64,000 bases of DNA from Dillenia suffruticosa (lineage: Eukaryota; Streptophyta; Magnoliopsida; Dilleniales; Dilleniaceae). The notes under the pieces were generated by a model. The model ran no database searches, was not told where the DNA came from, and saw nothing but the letters and a program-made list of their open reading frames with translations. The stretch covers positions 18,998,001-19,062,000 of the forward strand of contig JAVTVX010000035.1 of assembly GCA_033439265.1 (NCBI GenBank), read 5' to 3'. Positions 50,101 to 60,841 of the stretch are shown piece after piece. Position 1 is the stretch's first letter; each line of letters starts with the position of its first letter. The translations under genes were made by a program, and so were the position numbers.

Positions 50101-50140
50101 TTATACCAATTTTGATCCACAATATAGCCTCATTCAATGA
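38123..50140 (+). CDS. tRNA pseudouridine synthase, TruA family
   Basis: Nine coding exons: 38123-38304, 38389-38499, 38773-38973, 39586-39731, 42694-42785, 43767-44101, 47872-47941, 48531-48593, 49955-50140. All phases close, giving 1386 nt or 461 residues. The enzyme isomerises uridine to pseudouridine in tRNA. Residues 1-30, rich in Ser/Arg, could be an organelle-targeting peptide (inference), followed by a MEMEMEMEKEEK stretch. The catalytic domain begins at GRWARATFKIVLSYHG and includes FDGWQKQPGLNTIQG. The signature GRTDKGVTAL has the catalytic Asp at about residue 201. Later blocks are TWRDDVKAHDIEDAINSAAP, VPRVFHPNFCARWRRY, an acidic plant-type insert (about 275-325), ECFIYHARAIEARLP, KVMCVELVGNRFLRK, MVRVLVATSIREAAAG and ATAPPAPPEGLCLVDVGYT. 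These match plant TruA homologues in order. Exon 2 uses the donor GTGCGTG at 38500 because that keeps the frame. No lesion seen. Introns 4 (3.0 kb) and 6 (3.8 kb) carry transposon material. Confidence 0.92.
41009..42094. mobile_element. hAT-like non-autonomous element in pseudouridine synthase intron 4
   Basis: The left end ATTGTTAAGTTCATTGTGTG with CCAGGTGCTTACCTG, and the right end CCTCACCTCGCCATGCGCCT followed by CTTGACAACA, are loosely inverted. They resemble a common plant family with TGTTGTCAA-GGCGC ends. Candidate target duplication: GTGCAAAG (41001-41008) and GTGAAAG (42095-42101). The interior is A-rich with three related units and a 27-base T-run (41907-41933). No transposase frame. 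Similar in style to 16063-16904. The ends are less certain than for that copy. Confidence 0.5.
41380..41665. repeat. three imperfect tandem units inside the hAT-like element
   Basis: Units starting GATATCAGCTTC at 41380 and 41510, and GATATCAGTTTC at 41598, each followed by GAAC/ATGAAGCAGA-type sequence and ATAGAAGATGAAGAACA-like sequence, separated by A-rich spacers of different length. Confidence 0.65.
42150..42540 (+). mobile_element. LINE 3'-end scrap (zf-RVT region) in intron 4
   Basis: A plus-strand translation across frames gives VMCGKDSHIASLMWNHLFAI, then LFMAKFRGFGGDKDVS and, after stops, INARIFKN-KLGCLLCF. This matches the zinc-binding and downstream region of plant LINE ORF2. Short, broken and without a clear poly(A) tail. 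It lies just right of the hAT-like element. Confidence 0.55.
45840..46345. repeat. possible degraded interspersed repeat
   Basis: The two ends contain GTGTCC/GGACAC-type motifs common in an abundant plant repeat (left: CATGGTTGGGACATGCCAAA; right: GTGTCCTGCATGTGTCCCTC and CACACGTTGTGGACAC) around an AT-rich centre. Assigned by eye only. Confidence 0.3.
46505..46600 (+). mobile_element. tRNA-derived SINE remnant
   Basis: The order GTCTTGGAGGTCATGAGTTC (box-B-like) with AAAACGGGAAA, then a short spacer and TTAGGGGTAA, follows the layout of the widespread plant SINE with GGTCACGAGTTC...GGAAA...AGGGTAAGGCTGCGTAC. Strongly decayed and without a tail or target duplication that I could recognise. 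Confidence 0.45.
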
Positions 50141-51420
50141 AGTTAACTTGCACCGACAATCAGATGGATGGCTTTTTCTGTTTGTTATTTTTCATTCCCC
50201 ACGGGCTCAGAACAGGCTGTGACATGGACCTGCACTATTCAAGAGACTTTTTTATTGGGGGCGAGAAGGGAACCGCGTCCGGTTGGCTGCTGCTAAAATT
50301 TCTGTCTTTTTAAATTCTCCTATCCCCTAAACCCGTAGTTTATCTTTGCACTTAACTGCGTCCTCTTGAATTGGTTATGTTTCAGAGGAACCTTTCAATT
50401 AATTCATCCTTTTTGGATGCAAATACATGGTCTAAGAATGTGAAAAAGAAAAGAGGAAAAATTATTCAAATACAACTGAAAAACAATTCATTTGTTATTA
50501 GGTGGGCATTTTTACCCCCCAGTGCCGACACCAAGTTTGAAAGGCATGCGTATGCAGGGAATTGTGGAAATTGCTTCTGCAAAAGCAAATGTAATGGAAA
50601 ATCAACTCAGACAATGTTATTCAAATGGTCAGTTTGATCAAATAAACTGGTGGTATGGCAAAAAGGTTTTGTATCAGTGTTATAATTTTTTCATATTTTT
50701 CTTTTTTGCTACATCATTTTGGTTGGTTAGTTTAGTCTCGAGCATTCATTTGCTCATATGTGCAGGGGATTGTAATTAGCTCATGTTCTATGCTCATATT
50801 TTCTCAAAATTTATTGAGTATTATTCTTTTCCATGGTGTCTTAAGAGTGCAGTCACTAAAGTTTCAACAAACACCCTAAAACTCTTTTAAGGGTGAAAAG
50901 ACTTGGTTCTCAGAGGACAAGAAATAGACCCGGGTCATCCTAGAAAAGTCATCAATAATTTAAAAAAAAAAAGTTTCTACTATTCAAGGATAGGGTCCTT
51001 ACAAGGGCTTTTTTATTTTTATATTTTTCTCATTTGGCAATGTTCACGTATGCCGTTTTGATGTTTAATTGGAGGCAAATCCTGTACTACTGATTTAAAG
51101 ACAGGATATTCAAAGCCATAAGGTTTGAATGGCCAAATCTTTATGCCAAGGCCAAGATGCATCTTCTTTGCGTCTAAAAGAACAATCATTATGCATTAAT
51201 TCATCAAATCTTTATGCATGTTGATGGGCTATTCTCAAATTTAATTGAAAGCATTTCTTCCATATAAACTTTAACAACTCCACACCCAAAGGATCACAAA
51301 CCATGCAAAAACAATCTTACTAAAGCATAGCCAACAATTGCCCTATGTTTAATAAATTTCTAATTAATCCAGCACTAAAAGAATATTATCAATGAGTTTT
51401 ATACTTTTTCAAGTTTTCAT
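50141..51420. other. 3' flank of pseudouridine synthase gene and intergenic
   Basis: The first few hundred bases are the probable 3' UTR. Beyond that I see no gene. Confidence 0.4.
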
Positions 51421-51432
51421 AGCTATACAGTC

Positions 51433-51597
51433 ACTAACATTTGTTAGCGTAGGAGGTTGGAAGTTCGACTCCCACTGGATACGGAAAAAACAATGTTGGG
51501 AGATCTCCCCTCAAATGAGACCTGACAGTCAGGTCGATTCTGGATTAGTCGGGTAAAATCCCGGACACCGGAAGGTCCAGGTACAAAAAAAAAAAAA
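51433..51597 (+). mobile_element. SINE with perfect target-site duplication
   Basis: About 150 bp ending in an A-run (51584-51598) and flanked on both sides by the same 12 bases, AGCTATACAGTC (51421-51432 and 51598-51609). Near its start is GGTTGGAAGTTCGACTCCCA, a clear RNA polymerase III box B. The body ends GGTAAAATCCCGGACACCGG then AAGGTCCAGGTAC. A box A is not obvious, so it may be 5'-truncated or have an unusual head. The intact duplication suggests a comparatively young insertion. Confidence 0.8.
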
Positions 51598-51829
51598 AGC
51601 TATACAGTCCTTTTCTATGGCTAGAGCTTCTTCATCAATTCTCAGAATTCCTTTGATTTGTAGGTGTCATGTGGCTTGTTCATCCACTGTCACGTAAACA
51701 TTTCCTTTTGCTGATGAGTCTGAAATAATCTTCCATTCGCTGTTTTTTCACACAATTTTCTTGTTGTGCTTGTTGATTATTGCTATTGCTATAACTGATT
51801 TGCTTGGCCTTGTTGTTACTCTAGCTTCT

Positions 51830-51992
51830 TCAAACAAAACTTCTCAATGTGGCCAAATCTTTTGCAGCAATTTGCACCTCTATTTTTCTTTTAATCAATA
51901 ATCATTCTCTTGGTGGCTAGTTTTGTTACAAATTCCACAAGGTGAAAACACCCTCATTTTGTTTTTCCTTTTTTGCTTTCTCGGCTGCTTGC

Positions 51993-52068
<76 letters not shown>

Positions 52069-52620
52069 CATATTTTCTACCAAACTTTGGACTCGATAGC
52101 TTCCTCTTTTGTTTGGCTACAAGAGCTCCTTCCAGCTGCTCTTCACTCCCAAGTGAAACTCCTTGTTCGTGTGCTTGTAGTGACGCTATAAATTCTGTTA
52201 CAAACAGCTTGCTCAAAATTTTTTAGACTCTTCAATGATAGCAATGTTGGAGTCAAACTTATTGGACAAGCTGATTGAAATCTTTTTAAACTGTTTTATA
52301 TGTCATTGCATCACCATGAAGCTTCACTTGAGTCACTATCTGCAGCAATTGAGGTATAATCTTTCGCACTATCTTATCCTTAACATTTCAACTCTCTTCT
52401 TCGAACAGTCAAATGTTCTTACTTTTTCAAAACCTTGGAACTTTTTTGAAGAATGTTCGTGGCTTGCTTTGTGGTAATGGGTAACTATTCTGGGAAAATT
52501 TGACTTATCAACAGCATAGTGAATGAAGGATAGGGCCTTCAAGTTTTTGTAAGACTCCTGCTGGATTTTCTGCCAACTTAGCTGGTTTGTAGCCCTTCAA
52601 AACTGTATGAATCCCCTAAA
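51830..52620 (-). mobile_element. copia gag scrap with (TA)36 tract
   Basis: Read on the minus strand, pieces of a UBN2-type gag appear in order: NLKALSFIHYAVDKSNFPRI (about 2540 in from 50000), LSNKFDSNIAIIEESKKF, SKLFVTEFIASLQAHEQGVS, and then after the TA tract CGICNKTSHQENDY and a CCKRFGH zinc-knuckle-like block near 51850. Stops and frameshifts throughout. No LTR, integrase or RT is attached. Confidence 0.65.
51996..52067. repeat. (TA)36 microsatellite
   Basis: Seventy-two bases of uninterrupted TA, located inside the copia gag scrap. Length is likely variable between individuals and prone to assembly error. Confidence 0.95.
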
Positions 52621-52629
52621 TCATACGCC

Positions 52630-53821
52630 AGTACAAAGGTTTTCATCTTAACAGATGAGAAATCATAGTTCTCTTTTGAAAACAGGTGGAGCAAGGAGAC
52701 TTGCACTTGGATTGTTCATTGCAAGTAAAATTTGATTATAGGTCCCTCAAGAATACCACTGTTACGATCTCTAATACAAGTGTGAAGAGCTCTGAAGAGT
52801 GTTATACACTTTGGAGCAAGATAACAAACAGGCAAAAGAGTTAAAAGAGGCTAAACGATTTGAAAATCTGAAAATCTATAGAAAGAAATGTTTTAACTTT
52901 TAAGAACATGAAAGTTTTGAAAAAGAAGAAAAAATGTCTGGACAATCCTTCTCACCCTTGATTAACCAACAACAAAATATTAAACATAATAAAAAAAAAA
53001 GATATTTGTCTTCAAAAATCTTATCATATTAAAGGGTCAACTTTAACATAAGGATCATGTTTGTTAAGTAAGACTCTTTTTTTTTTTTTTGGTTTGTTGG
53101 ATCACTAACATATGCTATTTATTGTCGTTTTTTACTGAATATGAATGTAGGGTGTGGGACTTGCTTTATACTTATGATTTGGTGCTTAGCTGCTAAAAAT
53201 AGTAAGTTTCGTAATCTCAGGTGCTGTAGGGAAGTGACTACCTCTTAGTTTCTAATATTCGGGTGCTGTCCCATCTAGTTATTATCTGGACTCAGAGAGA
53301 GACTCCAAAAGTGCATCCCATTTTTACTCCAAATTTCTTAACCAATAATATTGCTTATCATAATGAGATTGCATGCGTGGATCTTGACATGGCATGTTCT
53401 GATTAGTAAGTTTGCAGAAATAAAGCAAAAACTATTCAACATGTTTTATTGAATAATTCTCGAGTCGTGAGAGATCTACTGTATCGTTTGAAAGAGCTCC
53501 CTGACATCTCTGAGACACACGCACAACTCAGAGAGAGAGAATAGACTTTGTCAACCTCCAACACACCCCCCCTCTCTGTCTCTCCATTTTTCATCTTTTC
53601 TCTACCTTCCAACCTTGTTCTCTCCTATTCTTAGCAGATTCTCCACTCTCTCTCTCTCACTAATAAAAAAGAAAATGAATATGGCATTTAAAAATCATTG
53701 GCCCTCCATTTTTTTTCATTTCCCCATAACGTCACTACCATCACATTGGAGTCCCTATTGAGGGCGAGCACGCCCCCCGTCCCTAGGTGTGCTCCTTTTT
53801 TGAGGACTCACCACTGTCATC
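52630..53821. other. upstream region of the receptor-like kinase
   Basis: No gene recognised. CT-rich stretches at about 53560-53665 (TCTCTCTCTC) lie within 260 bases of the start codon and are typical of plant promoters or leaders. Confidence 0.4.
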
Positions 53822-56662
53822 ATGGCAAAAAGACATGGATCTTTCACCCTTGTTTCTGCAATATTATTCACAATTATGGCCTTATCTTCCTCTGCTTCAG
53901 ACTCCGAAGCCCTCCTCAAGTTCAAAGAATCCTTAAAAAATGCAACTGCATTGTCTGACTGGAATTCTTCTGTAAGCCCTTGCACGGACAAAAAAGCCAA
54001 TTGGAAGGGTGTCATTTGTTGGAACGGTCATGTTTGGGGCCTGCAACTTGAGAAGATGGGACTGTCTGGATCAATCGACATTGACTCTTTGTCAAGTTTG
54101 CGGCTTTTGAGGACTCTGAGTTTCATGGACAACAACTTTGAGGGTTCTTTGCCAGATGTGAAGGAACTGGGTGGATTGAAATCATTGTATTTGTCCAATA
54201 ACAAGTTTTCAGGGGATATTGCTTCGGATGCCTTTACAGGCATGGACTATTTGAAGAAACTGCATTTGGCCAACAATAAATTTACAGGGAAGATTCCTGA
54301 ATCATTGACATATTTGCGAAGACTTATAGAGTTGAGGGTTGAAGGCAACCAATTTGACAGCATCATCCCTGAATTTCATAATCACTTGAATTATGCCAAT
54401 TTCGCTAACAACAAGTTGGTGGGTAAGATCCCTGCAAGCCTTGCCCACTTCTCAAGGGACTCATTTTCAGGTAACATAAAATCCCCCATTTTTCTTCATC
54501 CTTAACATTAACCATTATTTTCATTGCACAAAAGTGGATCAAAATAATTTAGACAAAAGAAATGAGCATGGGAATTGCCTTCTTTTTTTGGTAGAAAGGT
54601 GATTGAGCCATATGATGGTGTGGCACTTCCTTGATGCTGGTACGTGGGGAATTTGATTCTAAGACCTTTATATCATCTCAAGAGACCTTTACCGGCTGAA
54701 CTAGTTAACACCCCTTTTAGCGTTGCCATTTGGTCAAATAAATATGTACTTATTATGCTTCCTCTACTACTGAAACAATGAAATAGCTAACCATTTGATG
54801 GAATTTATGAACACCAAAAGTATTTCTATTAGTAGTTGATTATGGTTTTTGCCATACAATATGTGGAGAGGAAAATGCCATGGGAAACTACTTGTTTATG
54901 GCAATGGTCGTTCCACCCCTTCATTGAAATTTTATGAATTTTTTCCCTCATTTTAATACATGGCAAGGTTCTTAGATTACATTATGTATGACCATACGAT
55001 TTCAGGCAATGAGGATCTATGTGGAGCGCCATTGGGAAACTGTGACACATCCAAAAAATTATCAAAGCCGATGATTGCCATCATTGTAATAGTTGTGGCG
55101 GCAGCATTGGTGGCTATATGTGCGGTTCTCATCATCCTACATCGCAGAAGAAAGACAAGCCTATTGAATACAGGAGCACCATCAAACCTTCAGAAGGGGG
55201 CAGCGGCTGCAAGGGACTTGGACGAAGATGATCAGGGCTCCATAGCAGGGTCAGACTGCAGCAGGAAATCTGAGCCAGGGAAGTTATCATTTATTAGAGA
55301 TGACACAGAGAGGTTTGACTTGCAAGACTTACTCAAGGCATCTGCGGAGATATTAGGAAGCGGATGCTTTGGATCTTCCTACAAAGCCAGTCTTGCAAAT
55401 GGGCAAATGGTGGTTGTGAAGAGGTTTAAGCAGATGAACAATTTTGGGGGAGAAGAGTTCCAAGAGCACATGAGAAGGCTTGGAAGATTGAAGCACCGAA
55501 ATGTGCTTCCCCTTGTGGCTTATTACTATCGGAAGGAAGAGAAGCTTTTAGTCACCAACTTTGTTAAGAATGGAAGCTTGGCTGGTCATCTTCATGGTAC
55601 CTCTTCTAGTATCCCATATGCATCTCTCTCTCTCTCTCTCTCTCCCCCTCTCTCCCCAAAAGATGTTGGCTTAATAGGTCGTTTTGTACTGAAAGTGTCC
55701 ACTAAACAGAGGGTTCATTGTGGGTAGTATGAAGATAACCTTGCTTCCAAAATTTGAACTTGAGACATTATGTAAAGACGCAACAAACTTTACCATTAGG
55801 CTACAGGTTCGCCAACAAGTAGATCCCAAACTAGTTTGGAACAAAAGACTTGATTAAAATTAGTTAGGTTGGAGAGGTGCTGGGCAGGATGCGTCTTGGA
55901 TCTTTTAATAGCTATGAAGATATAGCGCAACTAATGTGTCTGACCATGCAAATTCTTGTATTCTAACTTGCTTGGCTTGTTGCTTTAAAAATTTTTTCAG
56001 GTAACCATAATCAAGGCCATCCAAGCCTTGATTGGCCTACGCGGTTGAAGATTGTGAAAGGAGTGACTAGAGGGCTTGCTTACTTGTATGCTGAGCTCCC
56101 TAGTCTAATTGTTCCTCATGGTCACATCAAGTCCTCCAATGTTCTTCTCGATGAGTCCTTTGAGCCACTTTTGACGGACTATGGCCTAGTGCCTGCAATC
56201 AACCTTGAGCATGCACAAGAGTACATGGTGGCCTACAAAGCGCCTGAATATACACAACAAAATCGCATAACAAAGAAGACGGATGTTTGGAGCCTTGGGA
56301 TGTTGATTCTTGAAATCCTTACAGGGAAATTCCAGGCAAGCTTCTTGCAACAAGCAAAAGAATGCGAACAGGACTTGGCGAGTTGGGTCAACTCCATTGA
56401 GCAACAAGAGTGGATGAACAAGGTAATCGATCATGAGATGAATGACACAAAGAATGCGGAAGGCGAAATCATGAAGCTTTTGAAGATAAGTTTGGCTTGC
56501 ACAGAAGGTGATGCTGAGAAGAGGTATGACATGAAGGAGGTTGCAGAGAAAATTGAAGGGTTGAAAGAGAGAGACACTGATGATGACTTCTACTCTTCAC
56601 ATAATAGTGATGCAGACGTGCGCTCTTTGTCCGATGATCTTTCTGTCTCATGGAACGTTTGA
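53822..56662 (+). CDS. pollen-receptor-like kinase (LRR III RLK), probable pseudokinase
   Basis: Three exons, 53822-54470, 55006-55596 and 56001-56662, phases closing to 1902 nt (633 residues), the usual size of this family. Layout: signal peptide about 1-27 (LVSAILFTIMAL core); LRR N-terminal cap (SDSEALLKFKESL, WKGVIC); about six LRRs (LKSLYLSNNKFSGDI, LKKLHLANNKFTGKIPESL); a short Cys pair, NEDLCGAPLGNC; a membrane helix about 239-262; a juxtamembrane Arg cluster; and a kinase domain from about 320. The glycine loop GSGCFGSSYKA and Lys355 (VVVKRF) are kept. The HRD position is HGH (453-455), and DFG is DYG (473-475, Asp kept). Loss of the HRD Asp is seen in pollen receptor kinases, which signal in pollen-tube growth through ROP-GEFs at the plasma membrane; catalytic activity is doubtful. 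The ATG is chosen because the signal peptide follows it directly. The assignment to the pollen group is by family resemblance. Confidence 0.9.
55623..55645. repeat. (TC)n tract in intron 2
   Basis: Short CT microsatellite just after the second exon of the receptor-like kinase. Confidence 0.8.
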
Positions 56663-58352
56663 CAAGAAAATCATCTTCAAATTTTGATGGTAAAAGTTAA
56701 GATTTGTGCAGTTGTAGAGAAATTAATGTAGGGTGGGAATGAGAGGAAGGTTGCAAGATGGGCTGGAATGGGAGCACACATTAATAACTTGCCAAAGATG
56801 CATAGTGGTATTTTTTCTTTTGTTTTTTTTTTTAATTTTTGTTTCGGCCAACATACTTGGATTCTAACAAAGAGAAAAGTTGAATTCTCATTGACAACTT
56901 GTTTGTGCCACCTTCACCGCATTGCATAAGACATGGACAAAAAGATGTGACCTCGTACATTTGTGCCCACCCATGATGCCCTAATTATTTTTCTTGGTAA
57001 TATTTTATTACCGGACACCACAATCCAGAGGACCCGTTTTCTTGCTAATCCAGAATTAGTTGTTGCCTCAAAAACAATGTCACCATACCTGGTTGAGGAA
57101 ACTCAAAAGGCAAGGAAAACCCGCAGAGAGAGATATAGCAGGAGAGACTCGATGTTGATTGTACATTGAAGTTAGAGTAGAAAAGGTTGTGTTGGTTTTG
57201 TGTTTGGTTTGGTTTGGTTTTCATTAATATCTTGGATTTTATGAATATAAAAAATGTTTTCATCTAAATAATGGAAGTTATATAGCAGAAAGAAGTAAAT
57301 TTTTTTTTTTTTATCTTGAAAAATAATTAATTATACTCTTTCCTGAAAATAATATATAATATTGCCTAAAAAAATTTGTTGAGGGGAAAGATAGGGAACG
57401 GAAAATTTTTGGGAGATGGAGGGTATAACACTTTTTTACTTTCAAGTTTTCATTACTCTTACAAACTAAAATTCATTTTTTGTAATTGAGAAAAATTTAT
57501 ATTTTGAAACTTTGATACATAAAAATTTTTCTATACTAATATTTTTCATTTCCGAAATAATTCAATACGTTACATTAGTTAATATCTATATAAAATATTT
57601 ATATTTTTTCATATTTAATAAATTATTTATTTATTTATTTATTTATAATTTTTATTTTTATATTATTTGTTTTATAATTAACAATTACATATTTGATTAT
57701 TTTAGATTTCATTATAAAAATGATTGTTTATTATTTTTATAAAATAATTAATATTAAACAAAAAATTTTATGTTTTTTATATTTATTTATTTCCTTACCT
57801 TTTGTTTTCTATATTTTTTTAAAATATATATTTTTTTCATACTTTTTCGTATCCATTTTCTATTTTTTTCATTTTTGTTTTCCCACAATCTAGTCTTGAA
57901 GGTAACAGAACTTAAATGTTGGCTTTACCCTTTATTTTATTCATATAAGGGGTCAATTAAAAATAAATTAAAAGAAAAAGGGGAATTTAAATAGTTGGAT
58001 AACCTTCTTGCCTCTTTACTATTTTTTTCCCCAGAAATAAAAAAATATATATATATGATTTGGACACAGGTTTTGGATGAGGTTAAGCCCTGCTCTGTTC
58101 TGAACCTCTGCCAATCCAAAATTCTAAAATCTAATTTTAGAATGTCATGTTGATATGAAATTGGTTTTATCAACAGACACTCTTCCAAAAATAAAAAAAA
58201 CCGAAATCAATTGTAACAGCGAACCTCTTCTAGTGGGTATTACAGAGCGAGGAAAACAGTTTGTGTTTTAACAAAAGAAATGCAATTTCTTGTTTAAAAA
58301 CCACATCTTTTATATTTATGCTGTTCTTGCCTTAAATTTAGAGGGTGAGAAT
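56663..58352. other. intergenic
   Basis: 3' flank of the kinase gene, then extremely AT-rich sequence (57480-57900) and the upstream region of the USP gene. No gene supported; the open frames here follow base composition. Confidence 0.4.
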
Positions 58353-60841
58353 ATGGCAAATAATGGAGGTGGAGGTGGAGAAAATGAACAGACAATGGTG
58401 GCGGTGGCAATAAACAAGGACAGAGGAAGCAAACATGTAGTCAAATGGGCTTTGGATAGTATTGTCTCCAGAGGCCAATCTCTCTATCTTGTTCATGTTA
58501 AGCCCCCTTTTTCTGATCCTTCTCTTGCAACCTCTTCTTCTTCTTCTTCTAGGCCAGGTATTTTGTTCTTTCTCCTCTCTCATCATCAATTTCTTTTCTT
58601 TCCTTTTTTTTTAAATGATGGATTCACATATAATTATTCATGTACAAACGATCACTAACAATATCAAAATCTAGTTAAATAAAATGACAAATGATTTAGT
58701 CTGTATCCCAAGTACAAAAAAAAGTACATTCATAACTAGAAAGAATACAAGGTTTTGATTATGTTATATACTTTGTTTGATCACATGAATTTGGTAAAGT
58801 GATCTTGGTCCTATGCACAATGTCATCTCATCTAGATCTGCATATAATTTGACAACACCCCCCCCCCCAAAAAAAAAAAAACATCTTGGGAATTGATTGC
58901 CTTTCTTTGTCCGGAATAGCACTACAGAACCATGAAGTAGATACCCAAAGGCAACAATATTATGCTTCCATTGCAGAGTTGTACATTTCTTTCCGCTGCT
59001 TTTGCTTGCGTAGACAAGTAAGTTACAAGAATCTGCATTTTCTGATCAATCCCAAGACCTCTCTTTGAAGTTCTTCGCTTATAACAATTTCGCAGGTCAA
59101 GTGTGAGATTATCGAACTTGAAGACACCAATGTGGGAAGAGCACTCATTGATTTTGTTCATCAATATGCAGTTCAAACTTTGTTGATTGGTGCGTCATCA
59201 AGAAACGGTTTGGCTAGGTATATAGCTAGTTAAAATGCCTTTTATTTGTTTGGTCCTGATATACAATCCTAAGTTGGTTTTTTGTTTACTTACAATGCCC
59301 TTTTTCTGTGGTCCTGCAAAGACTGTTTAAGGCGGGAGATATTGCAAGTAGTGTGCTGAGAGGCGCACCTGGATTTTGTAATGTGTACGTTGTGTCCAAA
59401 GGAAAGCTCTCGTCTTCAAGAACTGCATTTCGTCCACCCCCCAATGTCTCTGCTTCCGAGAGAGATGCATTAGCAAATCGCAACTTGAATGCCAATGCAG
59501 CTTTACCATTGTTAGTGTTAATTTAGATCAAAACAAGTCGGGTTATAAATGGCCTTGATTTTCTCAAAACCTGCAGCAACATGCAGTGATATACTGATCA
59601 TCTATCCGATGAGGAAATCAAGGCCAAAAAAAGTCATTACTGTTGTATTTCTACAAGCATAAGCTAGACTAACTTTGACTAAACAAAAACAGGCCAGCAG
59701 GAGGAGACACAGATGACAAGACTTATGATGAGTTCTTAGAGCAAGACTTAGATGCATCATTTGAGAGTCCAGGAAGGCCAAGCACAGATAGCATGCTATC
59801 CTTCTATGATAACCTGGGATCTGAAATTATGCGGCAAAGTTCTAGAATTGGTAAAGAGTCACTGGTGAATTCACTAGAAGACCACGAATGGACATCATGG
59901 TCATCACAAAATCCGGTAAGCAAATTTGGATATGTAAGTAAACATTATAGATGTTCCAACAGGCAAGCAGAGCTCTTTCTTATAACCAAGATTACGGGAC
60001 AACTTAGAAGTTTTGAGTTTCTAATTGGTGGTTAAAAAGTTGGCATGAAACCTATAAAGCTCGTAATGAGGGTTGAATCTAGAAAATTATATTAGAGGTG
60101 AAATATAGTACGCGGGGTCAGCGGCAAAGAAGGGAGGAAGTTAAAACTTTGAAGAGGCATTTTAAAGATTTTAAATGACATTTCAAAACTTTCGTAGGCA
60201 TTTTCAGGTAGTATTTGTTGAATTGACACTAGTGGGTTACATATTAAATTTTTTTTCACTGCTCGTAATAATTTCATGAGCTTGGGTGTCATTTATGCAT
60301 CAAAATTTGTATACAAGGACTCCAATGCTTGTTTTGAATGTAAAATACAGGAGGAAATGAAAGAGAAATTTAAAAATCTAACAGTGGAGTTTGGGCAAAC
60401 CAAAGAAATGTTTCAAGAAGCACTCAATGAAGCTTCTGCAGCAATTCAGAAGGTAAAGAAGATTTCTAACTCTTTTCTAGTATTTTTCCTTCTAAATTTG
60501 TAGTTAAACATAACTAGGTATCGAACGGAATGCAGGCAATGGAACTAGAACAAAGACTAAAGGATGCCAAACTAGGTGAACAAGCTGCATTGGATGCTTT
60601 GGAGAAGGAAAGGAAACAGTATAGGGAAGCCATTGAGTTAAACAAGGAAGCTCAAAGAATAGCCAAGCATGAGTTAGAGAAGAGAGAATATGCAGAAAAA
60701 ATGGTACTCAAAGAAGCCGAGGAGAAGAAGAAAGTGTTAGATGCATTGCATGACTCGAAATCGATTCTCAAGTACCAAACTATCTTCAATGCCTTCTTTC
60801 TTATCATTTGCATTTTTCTTTTGACTCTCAGTAAACACTGA
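58353..60841 (+). CDS. USP-domain/coiled-coil protein, PUB-like but without kinase and U-box
   Basis: Seven exons: 58353-58557, 58920-59017, 59096-59217, 59322-59510, 59693-59915, 60351-60452, 60536-60841. Phases close to 1245 nt (414 residues). The N-terminal universal-stress-protein fold (about 10-180) contains TMVAVAINKDRGSKHVVKWA, LYLVHVKPP, FRCFCLRRQVKCEIIELED, TLLIGASSRNGLAR and APGFCNVYVVSKGKL. A Ser/Pro/acidic linker (about 180-279) follows, then a long charged coiled coil (about 280-392: EEMKEKFKNLTVEFGQ, LEKERKQYREAIELNKEA, EKMVLKEAEEKKKVLDALHD). This is the N-terminal half of plant U-box/kinase proteins. Here the chain ends in a hydrophobic segment, FNAFFLIICIFLLTL, a few residues before the stop, as in a tail-anchored protein (inference). 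The 3.1 kb that follows shows no kinase or U-box. ATG 58353 is preferred to an in-frame ATG at 58290 because family similarity begins just after it. Confidence 0.85.

Noticed and set aside
51450..51475. Possible tRNA gene (good box B)
   Set aside because: No cloverleaf or box A, and it sits inside a poly(A)-tailed unit with a target-site duplication: a SINE.
51990..52120. Long open frames reading as alternating Ile-Tyr on both strands
   Set aside because: They are translations of the (TA)36 microsatellite, not genes.
57480..57994. Several overlapping Phe/Ile/Tyr-rich open frames
   Set aside because: Produced by very AT-rich, T-biased sequence; no domain, no splice or start context.
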